Assembly: GCA_964513075.1 (NCBI GenBank) | Contig: CAZELR010000004.1 | Span: 52,764 to 116,763, forward strand | Length of the DNA stretch: 64,000 nucleotides | Origin: DAOUBP01 sp964513075 | Lineage (GTDB): Bacteria > Chloroflexota > Anaerolineae > CG2-30-64-16 | Reading direction: 5' to 3' | Part shown: piece by piece, positions 26,856 to 36,025 of the stretch | How the letters are laid out: each line of letters opens with the position of its first letter | Numbering within the stretch: position 1 is the stretch's first letter | Notes under the pieces: generated by a model | Told to the model about the DNA's origin: nothing | Databases searched by the model: none | What the model saw: only the letters and a program-made list of their open reading frames with translations | Made by a program: the position numbers and the translations under genes

Positions 26856-29654
26856 TTATGTCATAGGAATCGGAATCTGAGCCCGGATCTGTGCGCCGGA
26901 GCCTGGGGCGCTGAACACGTCCAACGTGCCCCCTGCTTTCTGCGCCCGCTCCCGCATCGAGTGCAGCCCCAAATGACCCGGATAGGCCGCCGACGGATCA
27001 AAGCCCATGCCGTTGTCGCACACCTCCAGCTCAAGACTTTGCGGTCCACGTGTCAAACGCACCTCTAGACGGCCAGCCAGCGCGTGTTTGATCGCGTTTT
27101 GGAGCGCCTCCTGCGCAATGCGATACAGCACCTCTTTGACCGCGAGCGGCGCGTCCGGTTCATCGCACAGGCTGAACACGACTTCGATGCCGTGGCGTGC
27201 GCGCAAGGCCTCCCCCTGCTTGGTGAGCGCGACCACCAGACCTTCCGTTTCCAGCGACTCGGGCCGCAGCTCGAAGATCAGGGCACGCATCTCCGTGAGC
27301 CCGGCATGCGCCAACGCAAGGGCGTAGTTCAACGCCTCAAGGGTTTTTGTACGGTTCGTATCGAACAGCGTCAGCGCAGTGTTGATTCCCAGCGAGACGC
27401 CGTAGAGCGCCTGCGAGACCGAATCGTGCAGCTCGCGCGCCAGGCGCTGCCGCTCCTCCAATGTGCTGCGTTTCTGGACGTCCAGCGCCAGCTCAGCCTG
27501 GGCCAGACGCAGCGCTTCTTCTGACTGCCGGCGCCTGGTGATGTCCTCGATGATGCTGGCGAAGCGGTGGTCTCCGGCCGGGAATGTGCTGACGCGCTGA
27601 TGGCGGCCGATGGCCGCGGCGTACGTCTCAAACTCCAGGGGGGCCTGGGTGGCAACAACTGCCGCGAAGCCCGGCAAATACTCGGGAATCGCCGCGGGGA
27701 ACAGCTCGCTGATGCACCGGCCCACAATCTGAGCGCGCTCAACACCGGTATGGCGCACATAGGCGTCGTTCACTTCCAGGACCCGCCAGTCCGCCGGGTT
27801 GCCCTGCGCATCATAGAGCAGCTCGTACAGCGCAAAGCCTTCCGCCATGTTATGGAAGAGCAGACGGTACTTCTCTTCGCTCGCACGCAGCGCTTCCTCG
27901 ACGCGCTTGCGCTTGGTGATCTCGAAGGCATAGATGCGCACCACCTGGAACGCGGGGATCACGTGGATCGTCTCAGCAAAGATTGCGCTGCCGACCTGCA
28001 CCTCGCGCTGGAACTCCGAGTCTCTGCCGTCTTCGAGTGCCCGCAAGATTGCCGGCAGATCGTCAGGCAGGAAGGCATGCGCGGCGTCCTCCATGCCGAG
28101 CCGCTTAAGAGCATTGGTGAGGGCAGGATTGCGGTAGGTGATCTTGCCCGCGGGGTCTATCTCCAGGACGGGATTAGGGTTTAGCTGCGGGAAAGAGGAC
28201 TGGTGTTGGAGCCTCGCTTCGGCAAGTTTGCGGTCGGTGATATCGAGGCAGATGCCGCTCATGCGCGTGGGCTGACCCTGCTCATCGTAGGCGCCTTTTC
28301 CCAGGGCGCTGATCCAGCGGATGCCACCGTCGGGCAGGATAACCCGATACTCGCTCGCCAGCTCGGAGTGCAGCTCCAGGGCCGCGGCGATTCTCTTTTC
28401 GGCGCTCTCCCGATCTTCCGGATGGAGTGCGGATCGCCAGGCAGCAAAAGAAGCGGGCGTCGTCCGCATGTCCAGGCCGAAGAGCTCGAACGTCTTCGCC
28501 GACCACTCGATGTGGCCAGTTAGGATGTCCAAATCCCACGACCCGGCGCCTGCCGCGGCCTGCGTGTACTCCAGCCGTTCGTGCGCTTGCCGCAGCACCG
28601 CCTCCGCGCGCAGGCGCTCGGTAATGTCCTGACCGAACGCGGCAAGCCTGATGACCCTGCCGCCCGCATCAAAAACAGGATACACATAGTTATCCCACGT
28701 CTTGCCATCCCTTTCATCAGTAAAATGCAGGGGTTGGCAAGAGTATAAAATGGTGTGCAGGTGAGCCCGCCGGCTTTCGGCCACTTCCGGCGGAAAGAAA
28801 TCAAACAAAGAGGCGCCGATCATCTGCTCGACCGTGACGCCCAGGCTTTGCGCCGCGGTCTTGTTGACCGCCAGGGTCACACCTTGCGCGTCCAGCAGCA
28901 CTGCGGACTGGGGCGAGGCATTGATCAGCGCTCGGGATGTCTCCTCGCTTTCGCGCAGGGCTTGTCCCGCGCGCTGCAGCTCGGTGATATCCTGAACGGC
29001 AACGGCGCTGCCGATGACGCGGCCTCCCCCGTCGCGAATAGGCACGGCGCTGTTAAGTACGAAGCGGCGGCCGCCGTCGAACCGCTGGATCTCGAGCACC
29101 TGGTCATAGACCGGCTTGCCACTTTGCACGGCCTGCGCGGAAGCCCATTCGTGCGCCTCGACGGGCCTGCCCGAATCGGCCCACCACGCCTGGTAGCGCA
29201 CGTAATCATCCACACCGCGCGTGCTCGGACGTGGTCCCCAGATCTGTTGATCCATGCCGTTGGTGAGCAGGACGCCGCCGTCCGCATCGGTGATGACAAC
29301 GCCGACGGGCAGTGCTTGCAGCACGGCCTCCAGGTGGCGCTTCTCGGTTTCCGCTTGCAGTTGGGTTAACCGCAGCGCCGCGTTCGCTTGCTCTAACTCC
29401 ACCGTGCGTGCGCGCACCTGATTTTCCATGTCATTGCGCGCCTGGATCAAAACTGCTTCGGCCTGCCGGCGGGTCGCCACCGCCCGATTAAGCAAGAAAA
29501 AAGAGACCAGCAGCACTCCTGCGCCGAGGGCGAAGTGGGGCAGATCAAGCCCGCGCGTCCCGCCCGTCAGGCGATCTACGCCCAGATCCAACAGGATAAA
29601 TGCCCCGGCCAGAATGACCGGGAGCCAGGCAGTGCGGAGCAGCGGCTTGTTCAT
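26856..29654 (-). CDS. Multi-PAS sensor kinase, NarL/DesK type
   Basis: 932 residues. Two N-terminal membrane spans (about 10-60) and a coiled coil are followed by about five PAS/PAC units, visible from repeated RVIGSAVAVQDITE, GRVIRLAAFGQDITERLRAE and SGICLDITDRK signatures. The HisKA_3 box is RQRLARELHDSVSQALYG with phospho-acceptor His743. The ATPase end has EALQNAIKHA and DNGMGFD. It precedes a NarL-type regulator gene whose product is its likely target (29693-30328 is upstream in transcription). AGGAGAG lies before the ATG. Multiple PAS units suggest redox, gas or small-ligand sensing. Confidence 0.88.
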   Translation of the reverse strand: MNKPLLRTAWLPVILAGAFILLDLGVDRLTGGTRGLDLPHFALGAGVLLVSFFLLNRAVATRRQAEAVLIQARNDMENQVRARTVELEQANAALRLTQLQAETEKRHLEAVLQALPVGVVITDADGGVLLTNGMDQQIWGPRPSTRGVDDYVRYQAWWADSGRPVEAHEWASAQAVQSGKPVYDQVLEIQRFDGGRRFVLNSAVPIRDGGGRVIGSAVAVQDITELQRAGQALRESEETSRALINASPQSAVLLDAQGVTLAVNKTAAQSLGVTVEQMIGASLFDFFPPEVAESRRAHLHTILYSCQPLHFTDERDGKTWDNYVYPVFDAGGRVIRLAAFGQDITERLRAEAVLRQAHERLEYTQAAAGAGSWDLDILTGHIEWSAKTFELFGLDMRTTPASFAAWRSALHPEDRESAEKRIAAALELHSELASEYRVILPDGGIRWISALGKGAYDEQGQPTRMSGICLDITDRKLAEARLQHQSSFPQLNPNPVLEIDPAGKITYRNPALTNALKRLGMEDAAHAFLPDDLPAILRALEDGRDSEFQREVQVGSAIFAETIHVIPAFQVVRIYAFEITKRKRVEEALRASEEKYRLLFHNMAEGFALYELLYDAQGNPADWRVLEVNDAYVRHTGVERAQIVGRCISELFPAAIPEYLPGFAAVVATQAPLEFETYAAAIGRHQRVSTFPAGDHRFASIIEDITRRRQSEEALRLAQAELALDVQKRSTLEERQRLARELHDSVSQALYGVSLGINTALTLFDTNRTKTLEALNYALALAHAGLTEMRALIFELRPESLETEGLVVALTKQGEALRARHGIEVVFSLCDEPDAPLAVKEVLYRIAQEALQNAIKHALAGRLEVRLTRGPQSLELEVCDNGMGFDPSAAYPGHLGLHSMRERAQKAGGTLDVFSAPGSGAQIRAQIPIPMT

Positions 29655-29692
29655 GGAAGCTCTCCTGCGGCCCGAGCGCGCGGCAGACCGGC

Positions 29693-30328
29693 CTACGGGG
29701 CCTCTACCAGGCCGGCTCGAATGGCATAGAGCGTTGCCTGCGTGCGGCTGAGCACGCCCAGTTTGTTCAGAATATGGCTGACGTGCGTCTTGACGGTCTG
29801 CTCGGTGATGTTCAACGCGCGGGCGATCTCCTTGTTGGACTGCCCCTGCGCCAGCAGCCGCAACACGCCCGTCTCACGGCCGGTGAGGGGCTCCGCGCTT
29901 TTTTCCGGCGTGCGCACCTCGCGCAGCAGGCGCTCGGCCGCCTGGGGCGCTAATTGCACCTGGCCGGCTGCTGCAGCCTTGATGGCCCGGCGCAATTCGT
30001 GCGAGTTGGTGTCCTTGAGCAGATAGCCGATCGCCCCAGCTCGCATCGCATCCATCACCGCGGCATCCTCCAGCACGCTCGTCAATGCCACCACTTCGGT
30101 ATCGGGGGTCTCTTGGCGGATAGATGCGGTTGCGGCAATGCCATTCATGACGGGCATCAACAAGTCCATCAAAACGACGTCAGGCCGAAGCTGGCGCGCC
30201 AAACTGACCGCCTCAGCGCCATCGCGCGCCTCGCCGACGATCTCAAGCTCTGGATCCGCGCCCAGAAACATGCGCAGTCCTTGCCGCACAACGCTGTGAT
30301 CATCGGCAATCAATATGCGAATCGTCAT
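29693..30328 (-). CDS. NarL/FixJ-family response regulator
   Basis: 211 residues. Receiver with ADDHS (9-11), phospho-acceptor D55 in VLMDLLMPVMNG and LLKDTNSHELRRAI at the switch end. A LuxR-type helix-turn-helix follows (LTGRETGVLRLLAQGQSNKEIARALN, TVKTHVSHILNKLGV). A perfect AGGAGG site decides the start at 30328. The kinase gene lies 38 bases downstream and is probably co-transcribed. Divergent from the receiver-only gene at 30552. Confidence 0.92.
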   Translation of the reverse strand: MTIRILIADDHSVVRQGLRMFLGADPELEIVGEARDGAEAVSLARQLRPDVVLMDLLMPVMNGIAATASIRQETPDTEVVALTSVLEDAAVMDAMRAGAIGYLLKDTNSHELRRAIKAAAAGQVQLAPQAAERLLREVRTPEKSAEPLTGRETGVLRLLAQGQSNKEIARALNITEQTVKTHVSHILNKLGVLSRTQATLYAIRAGLVEAP

Positions 30329-30429
30329 CCGGCCCTCCTGATACTTTAGTGTGAGACCTTTATAAATCAAAAACGTGAGAAAAAATCACGCTTTGTCCAG
30401 ATGCACAAAGCCACGCAGGCGTCCATACT

Positions 30430-30443
30430 AATCATCGATGATT
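30430..30443. promoter_or_regulatory. 14-bp perfect palindrome in a divergent regulator interval
   Basis: AATCATCGATGATT is perfectly symmetric and lies about 100 bases from both divergent regulator starts. Position and symmetry suit an operator for a dimeric regulator such as the NarL-type protein. No binding evidence. Confidence 0.35.
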
Positions 30444-30463
30444 GAGCGTTTGCTGACTGACAG

Positions 30464-30488
30464 GGTGCAGCTCGCCCTCACCTGCACC
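30464..30488. promoter_or_regulatory. Interrupted dyad GGTGCAG-N11-CTGCACC
   Basis: Two perfect 7-base half sites separated by 11 bases, 64-88 bases before the start of the receiver-only gene. Possible operator or hairpin in its leader. Confidence 0.3.
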
Positions 30489-30551
30489 GGGGATACTATA
30501 CCACAACTTGGGGAGACCCTCCAGTGCATCCGGGTCGAAAATAGGGTGGTG

Positions 30552-30956
30552 ATGATTCGACTCCTAATCGTTGAGGATCAACCCAGCGTGCGCCAAGGCC
30601 TGCAGATGCGGCTGGCCGCCGAAGCGGACTTTGTTGTGATCGGCGAGGCAGCGGACGGCGCGGCCGCACTGGCCCTGGCCGTTGCGCTGCAACCTGACGT
30701 CGTGCTCATGGATGTCGATATGCCGCGCCTGGATGGGATTGCGGCGGCCTGCGCGCTGCGCTCCGCCTGTCCGTGCGCATCGGTCATCATGTTGAGCTTT
30801 CACGATGACACGCTCACGCGTCATCGCGCGGAACAAGCCGGCGCGGCGGCCTTTGTCACCAAATCCCTGCCCGCAGCGGCGCTGCTGACAGCGATTCGAC
30901 AGGTTGCTCGACAGCCAAGAAGCGGGCCCGTGCCCGCTTTCCTGTCTACTTCATAG
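30552..30956 (+). CDS. Receiver-only (CheY-like) response regulator
   Basis: 134 residues covering one receiver domain only: VEDQ (8-9), phospho-acceptor D54 in VLMDVDMPRLDG, conserved S/T in IMLSFHDD and a Lys in FVTKSLP. It ends after RQVARQP with no DNA-binding domain. The sequence resembles the receiver half of NarL-type regulators, so it may be a truncated relative or a genuine single-domain phosphate relay. I start at MIRLLIVED since upstream residues in the open frame are not conserved. A possible short leader ORF begins 9 bases after its stop. Confidence 0.75.
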   Translation: MIRLLIVEDQPSVRQGLQMRLAAEADFVVIGEAADGAAALALAVALQPDVVLMDVDMPRLDGIAAACALRSACPCASVIMLSFHDDTLTRHRAEQAGAAAFVTKSLPAAALLTAIRQVARQPRSGPVPAFLSTS

Positions 30957-30964
30957 GAGGTGCA

Positions 30965-31051
30965 ATGAGACAGACCAAACCGTTATGGACTTGTAGCAGG
31001 ATAGCTCCTTTCAATGAACCGGAACAACACAAGGAGAAAACCCATGGCTAA
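30965..31051 (+). CDS. Possible 28-residue leader peptide before the multicopper oxidase
   Basis: An ATG at 30965 is preceded by a near-perfect TAGGAGGTGCA ribosome site. Its 28-codon frame (begins MRQTKPLWTCSRIAPF) ends in a TAA that overlaps the oxidase ATG region (stop 31049-31051, oxidase ATG 31044). Such an overlap is typical of translational coupling. It could also be chance. One Cys and two His residues are present (THG end), but no known family is recognised. Confidence 0.35.
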   Translation: MRQTKPLWTCSRIAPFNEPEQHKEKTHG

Positions 31052-34000
31052 CCGCAAATACTTGAATATTCTGGTCCTGGTGTCCATGCTCGCCTCACTC
31101 CTCGCCATGGGCGGAGTGAGTCCGGTGGGCGCCCGGGAGACCGACATTTCTGAGGGCGCGCGCGGCAGCAGCGTCCCGCTCGCGCCGCCAAATCCCACGG
31201 ACGAGACGAAGGTGCCGCATTACTTCGGCCCCTATCCGAACTGGGCCAACAGCCCGTTCACGCTGCCGGATGTCGCCGTGGCTATCACAGGTGACGGCTC
31301 AGGCGCCGCGGCCACCGCCTCCATCGGGACCGCCGGTGCGGTCACCGGCATCACTATCACCAACCCCGGGACGGGCTACACGGCAGCGACGATCACCATC
31401 ACGGGGGCCGGAACCGGCGCCACCGCTGACGCAGTGGTCACCACCACCGGCATCGTCTCCAGCATCGCAGTGGACCCGCTTAACCCAGGCGCCGGCTACA
31501 CCGCGCCCGTCGTGACCATCACCGGCGGCGGGGCCACTGTGCAGGCCACGGCCACCGCCTACGGCGGGGTCGATGCAGCCGCTCTGGCTGCTCCAGTTGG
31601 CGGCTTCACGATGCCGACCATTGACTTCGACATGCCGGATGGCCCGAACGGCGTCATGGCTAAGGGGCACGCGGTGTGCGCTGCTGAACCCGGCTGCGTT
31701 CCGGCGACCCCAGGGGGCACCGTAACGGTCACCGGCATTGCCGTGGATTCCCCAGGATCCGGATACTCGACGGCGCCGGGGTACACGATCCTCGACGGCA
31801 CTCTCGCCAACCCGATCAACAACCGCGCGGTCAACGCGCGCCTGGTTGAGCGTTTGCAGGCAATCCCGGCGCAGCAAGCAGGCAAGCTCGCGCCAGACGC
31901 AAGCGACATTGCAGCCTCCGTTTCCGGCGTGGCGACGCTTAAGATCCTGAGCGTCACGGTCGACAACTACGGCGCGGGCTACACGTCTGCCCCGACGGTG
32001 ACCATCGGAGACTCGCTTGGAGGGACCGGCAGCGGGGCGATCGCCACGGCTACGGTCACCGCCGGCGGCGTCACCGGCATCGCCAACCTGGTGGGCGGCT
32101 CCGGTTACACCACACTTGGCGGCATCAAGAAGTTCCAGGACGGGCTGCCGGTGCTGTGCGACCCGTCGGCCGGTTGGGCCAACTGCACCGACAACAACCT
32201 CGGCCAGCACATCCCAATCGCCGTGCCTGACCAGGTCACGTTCCCTGGTGCAGACTACTACGTGATCGGCGTCGTCCAGCACCGAGAGCGGATGAGCTCG
32301 TCTCTGCCTGCGGCCGGGACCCTGCTGCGTGAGTACGTGCAGCTTGAGACCACGGTCAACTCCAGCTTCAGCAAGCATGTGGCGCTGCAGACCGACAAGC
32401 TCGACGGCACGACTACTCCCACCCTGATGCCCGACGGCTCCCAGGCGGTCGCGGTCGACGACCCTCATTTCTTGGGACCGGTCATCATCGCAAACAAGGA
32501 CAGACCCGTCCGCATCGTGTTCTACAACCTGCTGCCTAAGGGCGCCGAGGGCGACCTGTTCCTACCCACAGACTCCAGCCTCATGGGCTCGGGCTCGGGC
32601 CCGGGGGGCGTGGAACTGGTGAATAGCGGCAGTGTAACGGACACGGTGCGCAACCCGGTGTGCAGCCAGTACCCGAAACCGGATAGCTGCTTTGCGGACA
32701 ACCGGGCCACCCTGCACCTGCACGGCGGCATCACACCCTGGATCAGCGACGGCACGCCGCACCAGTGGATCACCCCGGCCAATGAGACTACCCCGTGGCC
32801 CGAGGGCGTCAGCGTCGAGTCTGTGCCCGACATGGGTAACGTGCCGGGCGTCCCCAACTGCACGGCCGCCAACGACGGCTGCATGACGTTCTACTACACC
32901 AACCAGCAGAGCGCCCGTTTGATGTTCTACCACGACCATGCCTGGGGCATCACCCGCCTGAACGTCTATGCGGGCGAGGCCGCCGGCTACCTGATCACCG
33001 ACGCGACTGAGCAGAAGCTGATCGCCAGCGGCGCTATCCCGGCCGACCAGATCCCGCTGATCATCCAGGACCGGACCTTCGTGCCGGATGCCGCGCAGCT
33101 TGCCGCAGCAGACCCCACCTGGGACAGCACCCGCTGGGGCGGTTACGGCAACTTCTGGTATCACCACGTCTACATGCCGGCGCAAAACCCCGGCGACCCG
33201 GGCGGCATGAGCGCCTTCGGGCGCTGGATGTACGGCCCCTGGTTCTGGCCGCCCGCAACGAACGCGGTGTACGGTCCCATCGCCAACCCGTACTACAACA
33301 TGGACCCGGCAACGGGCTTCACGACACCTCTGGCGACTCCGTGCAGCCTCGATGACCCGGCCACCTGGCAGTACGACACTGACCCATTCTGCGAGCCGCC
33401 GCTGATCCCGGGCACGCCGAACATCTCGGTGGGCATGGAGCAGTTCAATGACACGCCGCTTGTGAACGGGACGGCGTACCCGACAACCACGGTGCAACCG
33501 AAATCTTACCGCCTGCGCATCCTGAACGCGGCCAACGACCGCTTCTGGAACTTGCAGTGGTATATCGCTGACCCGACGACCGGGACCAACAGCGAAGTGG
33601 CCCTGAACCCCGCCGAGGTTGCGGCCGCGCAGACCGACCCGGTCGTATTCCCGACCGCTCTCCAGAGCATCCCTGATCCGGCCAATCCTCTCGCAACGAT
33701 TGACCTGAGGGGCCCGGACTGGATCCAGATCGGCTCCGAGGGCGGCTTCCTGCCGGCTCCGACAGTCGTCGACGGCCAACAGGTGACCACCTGGATCACC
33801 GATCCGACCCGCTTCGACGTCGGGAACGTGGACCTGCACTCGCTGCTGCTGGCGCCGGCCGAGCGGGCCGACGTGATCGTCGACTTTTCAGCATTCGCCG
33901 GCAAGACGCTGATCCTCTACAACGACGCGCCCGCAGCCTTCCCGGCCCGCGTGCCGAGCTATGACTACTACACGGGCTATCCGGACCAGAGCCCGAACGG

Positions 34001-35909
34001 TCCATCGGCGATCCTGCCCGGCTACGGCCCGAACACCCGCACCATCATGCAGGTGGTCGTCGCGGCTGCCGCCCCGGCCGCCCCATTCGACCTGGCCAAG
34101 CTCCAGAGGGCTTTCCTCCATAAAGCGAATGGCACCGGTGTATTCGAGGAAGGCCAGCACCCGATCATCGTCGGGCAGGCGGCCTACAATTCGGCGTACG
34201 GCACGAGCTTCGCCGCCAGCGGTGACTGCACCTCGCCGACGTCCACCATCAAGTGCGACGGCATGGCGCGCATTAATCAACAAGGTGGCGACCCCTTCAC
34301 GTTCGACACGCTGGTAGGGGCGAAGAGCGGAACCTGGCAGAAGCTGGCGCTAAATCTTGAGCCCAAGGCCATCCACGACGAGATGAACTCGGCCTCCTTC
34401 GACGAATTCGGCCGGATGACGGCCAATCTGGGCCTGGAGGCCGTGCCGGCCACACCGGCGTTGCAAAACATCATCCTCTACCCGTACGTGAACCCGGCGA
34501 CTGAGCTCATCGACGCTACCAACCTGCCGAAGCTCGACGCGGGAGGTCTTGTGAACGGTGTCAAGATGACACCCATCGCCACACAGGACGGCTCGCAGAT
34601 CTGGAAGATCACGCACAACGGTGTGGACACGCACCCGATTCACTTCCATCTGTACGACGTGCAGGTCTTGAACCGGGTCACCTGGGACAATATCATCATT
34701 CCGACCGAAGCCAGCGAGCTCGGCTGGAAAGACACCGTCCGGGTGAGCCCGCTCGAGGACACGATCGTCGCCCTGCGGCCGATCATCCCGTACGTGCCGT
34801 TCGAGCTGCCCAACAGCATCCGGGAGCTTAACCCGATGACGTCATTAGGGTCGACGATTGCGTTCAACAACATCGACGCGGCCGGCAATCCGACCGATCC
34901 TATCACCAACCAGCTCGTCAACTTTGGCTGGGAGTACGTCTATCACTGCCACATCCTGAGCCACGAAGAGATGGACATGATGCGGCCGGTGTCTGTGGCA
35001 ATGCCGCCCATCGCGCCGAACGGGCTCGCTTACACCGTCAGCGGGAACGGCGCCAACAGCAGGCTGACCCTGACCTGGACCGACAACTCGATCAGCGAGA
35101 CGAGTTACCTGGTCCAAAAGTCGATCAACAACGGCACAACCTGGACCGATGTGGGAATCAGCCCGTCACCGCTCAACCAGGCGAACTTGAAGGGGCCTCG
35201 CATCCTCACCGATCCCGCCAGGTACGACCGGAATGTGGTATACCAGTACCGTGTCGTCGCTCAAAACACCGTCGGCTACGGCGGCCAGTTCATGAGCCTC
35301 ACCGTCAAGTCGATGTCGGCGCCCCTGATCGTGAGTGCGACGCCCGCCGCCCCAACCAACCTGGCAGCGGCGCTGCAGAACGGTCCGCAGGTCCGCCTGA
35401 CCTGGACGGACAACGCTTCTAACGAGACCAGCTTCGTGATCCAGCGCGCCGTCGGCGCCGGGGCATTCACTCAGATCGGCACGGTCACGGCCAATACCGT
35501 CTCGTACGTGGACACCGCGGTCGTGATCGGAACAACCTACACTTACCGGGTGGCGGCGGTAAACGGCGGCGGCACGTCGGCCTTCTCGAACACGGCAACC
35601 GTGTCGGTCACCACTCCGGCCGCGCCATCGGGTATGACGGCAAAGGCCGTGCGACAGGGCAACAACGAGAAGGTCACGCTGAACTGGGTGGACAATTCTA
35701 ACAATGAGTCTGGCTTCACCATCCAGCGCGCCACGAACGCGGCGTTTACAACCGGCGTGACGAACACCTCCGTCAGCGCCAACGTCACCACCTACACAAC
35801 CGGAAACGTGGCGCGCGTCGCCTACTACTACAGGATTCGGGCGGTCAACCCTGTCGGCCAATCCGCATGGGTGAATGCTACGCCGTTCCCCTTGCCTGTC
35901 GCACCGTAA
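31044..35909 (+). CDS. Giant secreted multicopper oxidase with N-terminal beta repeats and C-terminal Fn3 domains
   Basis: 1621 residues from ATG 31044 (AAGGAG 6 bases upstream). A signal peptide (about 1-33) is followed by about four Gly/Thr-rich repeats with GxGYTSAPTVTI-like motifs (about 70-360). The multicopper oxidase body carries all four copper motifs: TLHLHGG near 556, YHDHAWGITRLN near 630, THPIHFHLYD near 1197 and YHCHILSHEEMDMM near 1301. The type 1 site Cys and two type 2/3 His sets are therefore present. Two to three Fn3 domains (TWTDNSISETSYLVQ, TWTDNASNETSFVIQ, NWVDNSNNESGFTIQ) end it. It couples oxidation of a substrate (Cu(I), Mn(II), Fe(II) or organics) to O2 reduction outside the cell. 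Neighbours favour copper. Confidence 0.88.
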   Translation: MANRKYLNILVLVSMLASLLAMGGVSPVGARETDISEGARGSSVPLAPPNPTDETKVPHYFGPYPNWANSPFTLPDVAVAITGDGSGAAATASIGTAGAVTGITITNPGTGYTAATITITGAGTGATADAVVTTTGIVSSIAVDPLNPGAGYTAPVVTITGGGATVQATATAYGGVDAAALAAPVGGFTMPTIDFDMPDGPNGVMAKGHAVCAAEPGCVPATPGGTVTVTGIAVDSPGSGYSTAPGYTILDGTLANPINNRAVNARLVERLQAIPAQQAGKLAPDASDIAASVSGVATLKILSVTVDNYGAGYTSAPTVTIGDSLGGTGSGAIATATVTAGGVTGIANLVGGSGYTTLGGIKKFQDGLPVLCDPSAGWANCTDNNLGQHIPIAVPDQVTFPGADYYVIGVVQHRERMSSSLPAAGTLLREYVQLETTVNSSFSKHVALQTDKLDGTTTPTLMPDGSQAVAVDDPHFLGPVIIANKDRPVRIVFYNLLPKGAEGDLFLPTDSSLMGSGSGPGGVELVNSGSVTDTVRNPVCSQYPKPDSCFADNRATLHLHGGITPWISDGTPHQWITPANETTPWPEGVSVESVPDMGNVPGVPNCTAANDGCMTFYYTNQQSARLMFYHDHAWGITRLNVYAGEAAGYLITDATEQKLIASGAIPADQIPLIIQDRTFVPDAAQLAAADPTWDSTRWGGYGNFWYHHVYMPAQNPGDPGGMSAFGRWMYGPWFWPPATNAVYGPIANPYYNMDPATGFTTPLATPCSLDDPATWQYDTDPFCEPPLIPGTPNISVGMEQFNDTPLVNGTAYPTTTVQPKSYRLRILNAANDRFWNLQWYIADPTTGTNSEVALNPAEVAAAQTDPVVFPTALQSIPDPANPLATIDLRGPDWIQIGSEGGFLPAPTVVDGQQVTTWITDPTRFDVGNVDLHSLLLAPAERADVIVDFSAFAGKTLILYNDAPAAFPARVPSYDYYTGYPDQSPNGPSAILPGYGPNTRTIMQVVVAAAAPAAPFDLAKLQRAFLHKANGTGVFEEGQHPIIVGQAAYNSAYGTSFAASGDCTSPTSTIKCDGMARINQQGGDPFTFDTLVGAKSGTWQKLALNLEPKAIHDEMNSASFDEFGRMTANLGLEAVPATPALQNIILYPYVNPATELIDATNLPKLDAGGLVNGVKMTPIATQDGSQIWKITHNGVDTHPIHFHLYDVQVLNRVTWDNIIIPTEASELGWKDTVRVSPLEDTIVALRPIIPYVPFELPNSIRELNPMTSLGSTIAFNNIDAAGNPTDPITNQLVNFGWEYVYHCHILSHEEMDMMRPVSVAMPPIAPNGLAYTVSGNGANSRLTLTWTDNSISETSYLVQKSINNGTTWTDVGISPSPLNQANLKGPRILTDPARYDRNVVYQYRVVAQNTVGYGGQFMSLTVKSMSAPLIVSATPAAPTNLAAALQNGPQVRLTWTDNASNETSFVIQRAVGAGAFTQIGTVTANTVSYVDTAVVIGTTYTYRVAAVNGGGTSAFSNTATVSVTTPAAPSGMTAKAVRQGNNEKVTLNWVDNSNNESGFTIQRATNAAFTTGVTNTSVSANVTTYTTGNVARVAYYYRIRAVNPVGQSAWVNATPFPLPVAP

Positions 35910-35919
35910 GTCTCGGGGT

Positions 35920-35955
35920 CACACCAGGGGAGGGAATGTCTTCTCCCCTGGTGTG
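35920..35955 (+). terminator. Strong hairpin after the multicopper oxidase
   Basis: 13-bp perfect arms CACACCAGGGGAG and CTCCCCTGGTGTG with a 10-base loop begin 10 bases after the oxidase stop. No U-run follows, so termination may be partial or the hairpin may protect mRNA ends. Confidence 0.55.
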
Positions 35956-35974
35956 CCGGTTCACATGGACTTGA

Positions 35975-36006
35975 CTGCGGGAAAGAGCGGGTGCTCTCTC
36001 CCGCAG
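35975..36006 (+). promoter_or_regulatory. Second hairpin in the leader of the next gene
   Basis: CTGCGGGAAAGAGC pairs with GCTCTCTCCCGCAG (one mismatch, 4-base loop) and ends 19 bases before the next ATG, just upstream of its AGGAGG site. It could modulate translation or be a further terminator. Confidence 0.4.
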
Positions 36007-36025
36007 ACGGCCCCCAGGAGGCCCT

